Positions 24,267 through 26,072 of a DNA stretch of 26,072 nt are shown one piece after another (the stretch's first letter is position 1; the number at the start of each line of letters is the position of its first letter). A model generated the notes under the pieces. It had not been told where the DNA came from and did no database searches. It saw only the letters and a program-made list of their open reading frames with translations. This stretch comes from Flavobacteriales bacterium (lineage in GTDB: Bacteria; Bacteroidota; Bacteroidia; Flavobacteriales; BACL11), in the NCBI GenBank assembly GCA_012960835.1, contig DUAL01000156.1:1-26072 (forward strand). Direction: 5' to 3'. Position numbers and translations under genes: made by a program.

Positions 24267-25355
24267 TTAAAAATACCAGCCCATTAAAACAAAAAAGGCC
24301 ATTACAAGAATATTAATTAAATTAATTGGAAGAAGATATTTCCACTCCAATGTAAGTAATTGGTCAATTCTCAGTCTTGGGAAAGTCCACTTGAACCACA
24401 TCATTAAAAAGATAATGAAAGCAGTTTTACCGAAAAACCAAAAAATAGGAGGGATAAAATCCATGATGGCATTAAAACTTTCTAATGCGCCAAAATGAAG
24501 TGGCATCCAACCGCCCAAAAATACAGTTGCTCCAATAGCTGCCACAATAAACATATTGATAAATTCCGCCAAAAAGAAAAAAGCGAATTTCATTCCTGAA
24601 TATTCTGTGTGGTAACCTGCTGTAAGTTCCGATTCTGCTTCTGCCAAATCAAATGGACCTCTATTGGTTTCAGCAGTGCTTGCAATAAGGAAAATAATAA
24701 AAGCAATAAAGGCAGGAATATGCCCTCTGAAAAGCCACCATCCTGCCCTTTGGCTTTCAATAATTTCAGAAAATTGCAAACTTCCTGTCAGTACAATAAT
24801 AGTAAGTAGGGAAAGCCCAACAGACAATTCATAACTGATAATCTGAGCGCCACTCCGCATTGCTCCAATTAGGGAATATTTATTATTACTTGCCCATCCG
24901 GCCAATAAAACACCCACCACTCCAATAGATGAAATAGCTGTAATGTAAAAAACACCAATATCAACATCAAAAGCTTGTAACCCATTGGCAAATGGAATGG
25001 CTGCAATTGCCATAAATGAAGCAATGATAATAATAAAAGGGGCTAAATTGAATAGAAATTTATCTGCATTTTTTGTTATCAGTGGTTCTTTAAATAAGAG
25101 TTTAATTACATCTGCAAGGGTTTGCGCCGTTCCCCAAAAGCCAACACGCATAGGCCCTAATCTTTGCTGAAAAAAAGCACAAATTTTTCTTTCTACATAA
25201 ACCAAAATTAAACCCAATACTGCAAATAATGTAAGGAAAATAATGCCAACAATCACCATTTCAGAAATCATAACGGCAGTTTCTCCCATCATAGAATTCA
25301 ATGATTCATGTATGGATTTGGTCAGCACAGAAAAGTCGTAAATATCAAATTTCAT
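24267..25355 (-). CDS. nuoH: NADH-quinone oxidoreductase subunit H
   Basis: Membrane subunit (homologue of ND1) that forms the quinone chamber with NuoB and NuoD. The 362 residues show FAVLGLILVYVERKICAFFQQRLGPMRVG, GWASNNKYSLIGAMRSGAQIISYELS and the acidic loop NRGPFDLAEAESELTAGYHTEYSGMKFA, all diagnostic. The C-terminal WFKWTFPRLRIDQL is also typical. Its ATG shares one base with the nuoD stop (TAATG). In operons with the full set of genes, nuoE, nuoF and nuoG stand between nuoD and nuoH; here there is no space for them. Confidence 0.97.
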   Translation of the reverse strand: MKFDIYDFSVLTKSIHESLNSMMGETAVMISEMVIVGIIFLTLFAVLGLILVYVERKICAFFQQRLGPMRVGFWGTAQTLADVIKLLFKEPLITKNADKFLFNLAPFIIIIASFMAIAAIPFANGLQAFDVDIGVFYITAISSIGVVGVLLAGWASNNKYSLIGAMRSGAQIISYELSVGLSLLTIIVLTGSLQFSEIIESQRAGWWLFRGHIPAFIAFIIFLIASTAETNRGPFDLAEAESELTAGYHTEYSGMKFAFFFLAEFINMFIVAAIGATVFLGGWMPLHFGALESFNAIMDFIPPIFWFFGKTAFIIFLMMWFKWTFPRLRIDQLLTLEWKYLLPINLINILVMAFFVLMGWYF

Positions 25356-26072
25356 TATCTATCAATATCTGGTATTACTAAATCTATAGTTGACATTATA
25401 GCTACCAAATCAGCAATTTTACTGCCCTTTGCCATGGTATTTAATGCATTTAAAGTAGAAAATCCCGGTGAACGGAATTTTAGTCGGTAAGGACTTTTTT
25501 TCCCATCACTAATAATATATACGCCAAATTCTCCTCTTGCTGTTTCTACTGTTTGGTAAAATTCTCCTTTCGGCAGTTTGATTACTGCTCTTGTGGTTTC
25601 TCTTGCACTTCCCTCAGGAATGTTGTCAATTAATTGTTCAATAATGGACATAGATTCCCACATTTCATCAATACGCGCTTTATATCTTGCAAAACAATCA
25701 CCTTCTGAGTACAAAATTTCTTTAAAATCAACTCTGTCATAAGCACTGTAAGGATGCTGTTTTCTAATATCACAGGAAAACCCAGAAGCTCTTCCTGACG
25801 GTCCTGTTACACCATATGAAATAGCATCTTCTTTACTTAAAATCCCAACGCCTTCTGTCCTTGCTCTAAAAATTACATTATTAGAAAGTAAATCATCATA
25901 TTCCGGTAATTTTTTTTTGAAATGTGTAATAAATTCTTTCACCTTAGTTTGAAAATTATCAGGAATATCAAACATCACTCCTCCAGGCACATTGTAGTTC
26001 ATAGTCAATCTGGCTCCACATGTTTCTTCAAAAATATCTATAATCATTTCTCGATCACGGAAACCATACAAA
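25355..26072 (-). CDS. nuoD: NADH-quinone oxidoreductase subunit D, C-terminal part
   Basis: Related to the large subunit of NiFe hydrogenases; forms the quinone-reduction site with NuoB. The window holds the last 238 codons. The N-terminal part lies past the right edge. The edge codon is TTG, read here as Leu within LYGFRDREM, a conserved internal motif, so it is not the start. Recognisable features are FEETCGARLTMNYNVPGG, the VTGPSGRASG segment and AYDRVDF. GEFYQTVETARGEFGVYIISDG and YRLKFRSPGFSTLNAL follow, and the tail DLVIPDIDR. A standalone NuoD is expected at about 400 residues, so roughly 160 are missing. Confidence 0.95.
   Translation of the reverse strand, partial: LYGFRDREMIIDIFEETCGARLTMNYNVPGGVMFDIPDNFQTKVKEFITHFKKKLPEYDDLLSNNVIFRARTEGVGILSKEDAISYGVTGPSGRASGFSCDIRKQHPYSAYDRVDFKEILYSEGDCFARYKARIDEMWESMSIIEQLIDNIPEGSARETTRAVIKLPKGEFYQTVETARGEFGVYIISDGKKSPYRLKFRSPGFSTLNALNTMAKGSKIADLVAIMSTIDLVIPDIDR

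Noticed and set aside
1..26072. Mobile elements, CRISPR arrays, tRNA or rRNA genes, phage or defence genes
   Set aside because: None seen; intergenic spaces are short and every large frame fits a housekeeping, envelope or respiratory gene.

Overview
The window is AT-rich chromosomal DNA from a member of the Bacteroidota, probably near the Flavobacteriales or a related aerobic order. Evidence: four promoter-like boxes match the phylum's TAnnTTTG -7 element. There is a TonB-dependent receptor with an N-terminal carboxypeptidase-regulatory-like domain, and an HU-CCDC81/SPOR membrane protein, both typical of this phylum. The order rplM-rpsI-rpsB-tsf is also typical. The order or species cannot be fixed from the sequence alone.

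Layout. Bases 1-353 hold the 3' end of a family-9 glycosyltransferase gene (+). It converges on a minus-strand cluster (4986 down to 336): TonB-dependent receptor, kdsB, HU-CCDC81/SPOR protein and acyl-CoA thioesterase. These are envelope and lipid functions. dprA (5038-6135, +) diverges from the receptor. Next come gdhA and kbl (+), each with its own promoter. The translation block follows: rplM-rpsI, a structured spacer, rpsB-tsf, a terminator, then pyrH-frr from a separate promoter, and another terminator. Bases 13228-17778 form a tightly overlapping plus-strand group: an RND/MMPL-type transporter, rmlA, a polyprenyl diphosphate synthase and a 113-aa protein of unknown function. Its stop codon interlocks with that of a minus-strand 111-aa protein of unknown function (18110-17775). 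That protein is the last gene of a complex I operon running leftward from the right edge: nuoD (partial)-H-I-J-K-L-M-N.

How the genes work together. KdsB and the GT9 enzyme belong to lipopolysaccharide synthesis, RmlA to sugar-nucleotide supply, and the prenyl synthase to isoprenoid chains. The ribosomal and elongation-factor genes, UMP kinase and recycling factor form the widely conserved translation neighbourhood. The nuo genes encode the membrane arm and part of the connecting module of a proton-pumping quinone reductase. nuoD abuts nuoH, so nuoE, nuoF and nuoG are absent from the usual place. The electron donor is therefore open.

No mobile element, CRISPR array, tRNA, rRNA, phage gene or defence island was seen, and no gene-free stretch exceeds 300 bases. 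I found no clear new multi-gene system. The points most worth a second look are the structured rpsB leader, the nuoD-nuoH junction, the transporter-rmlA-prenyl synthase operon, and the two small unknown proteins.
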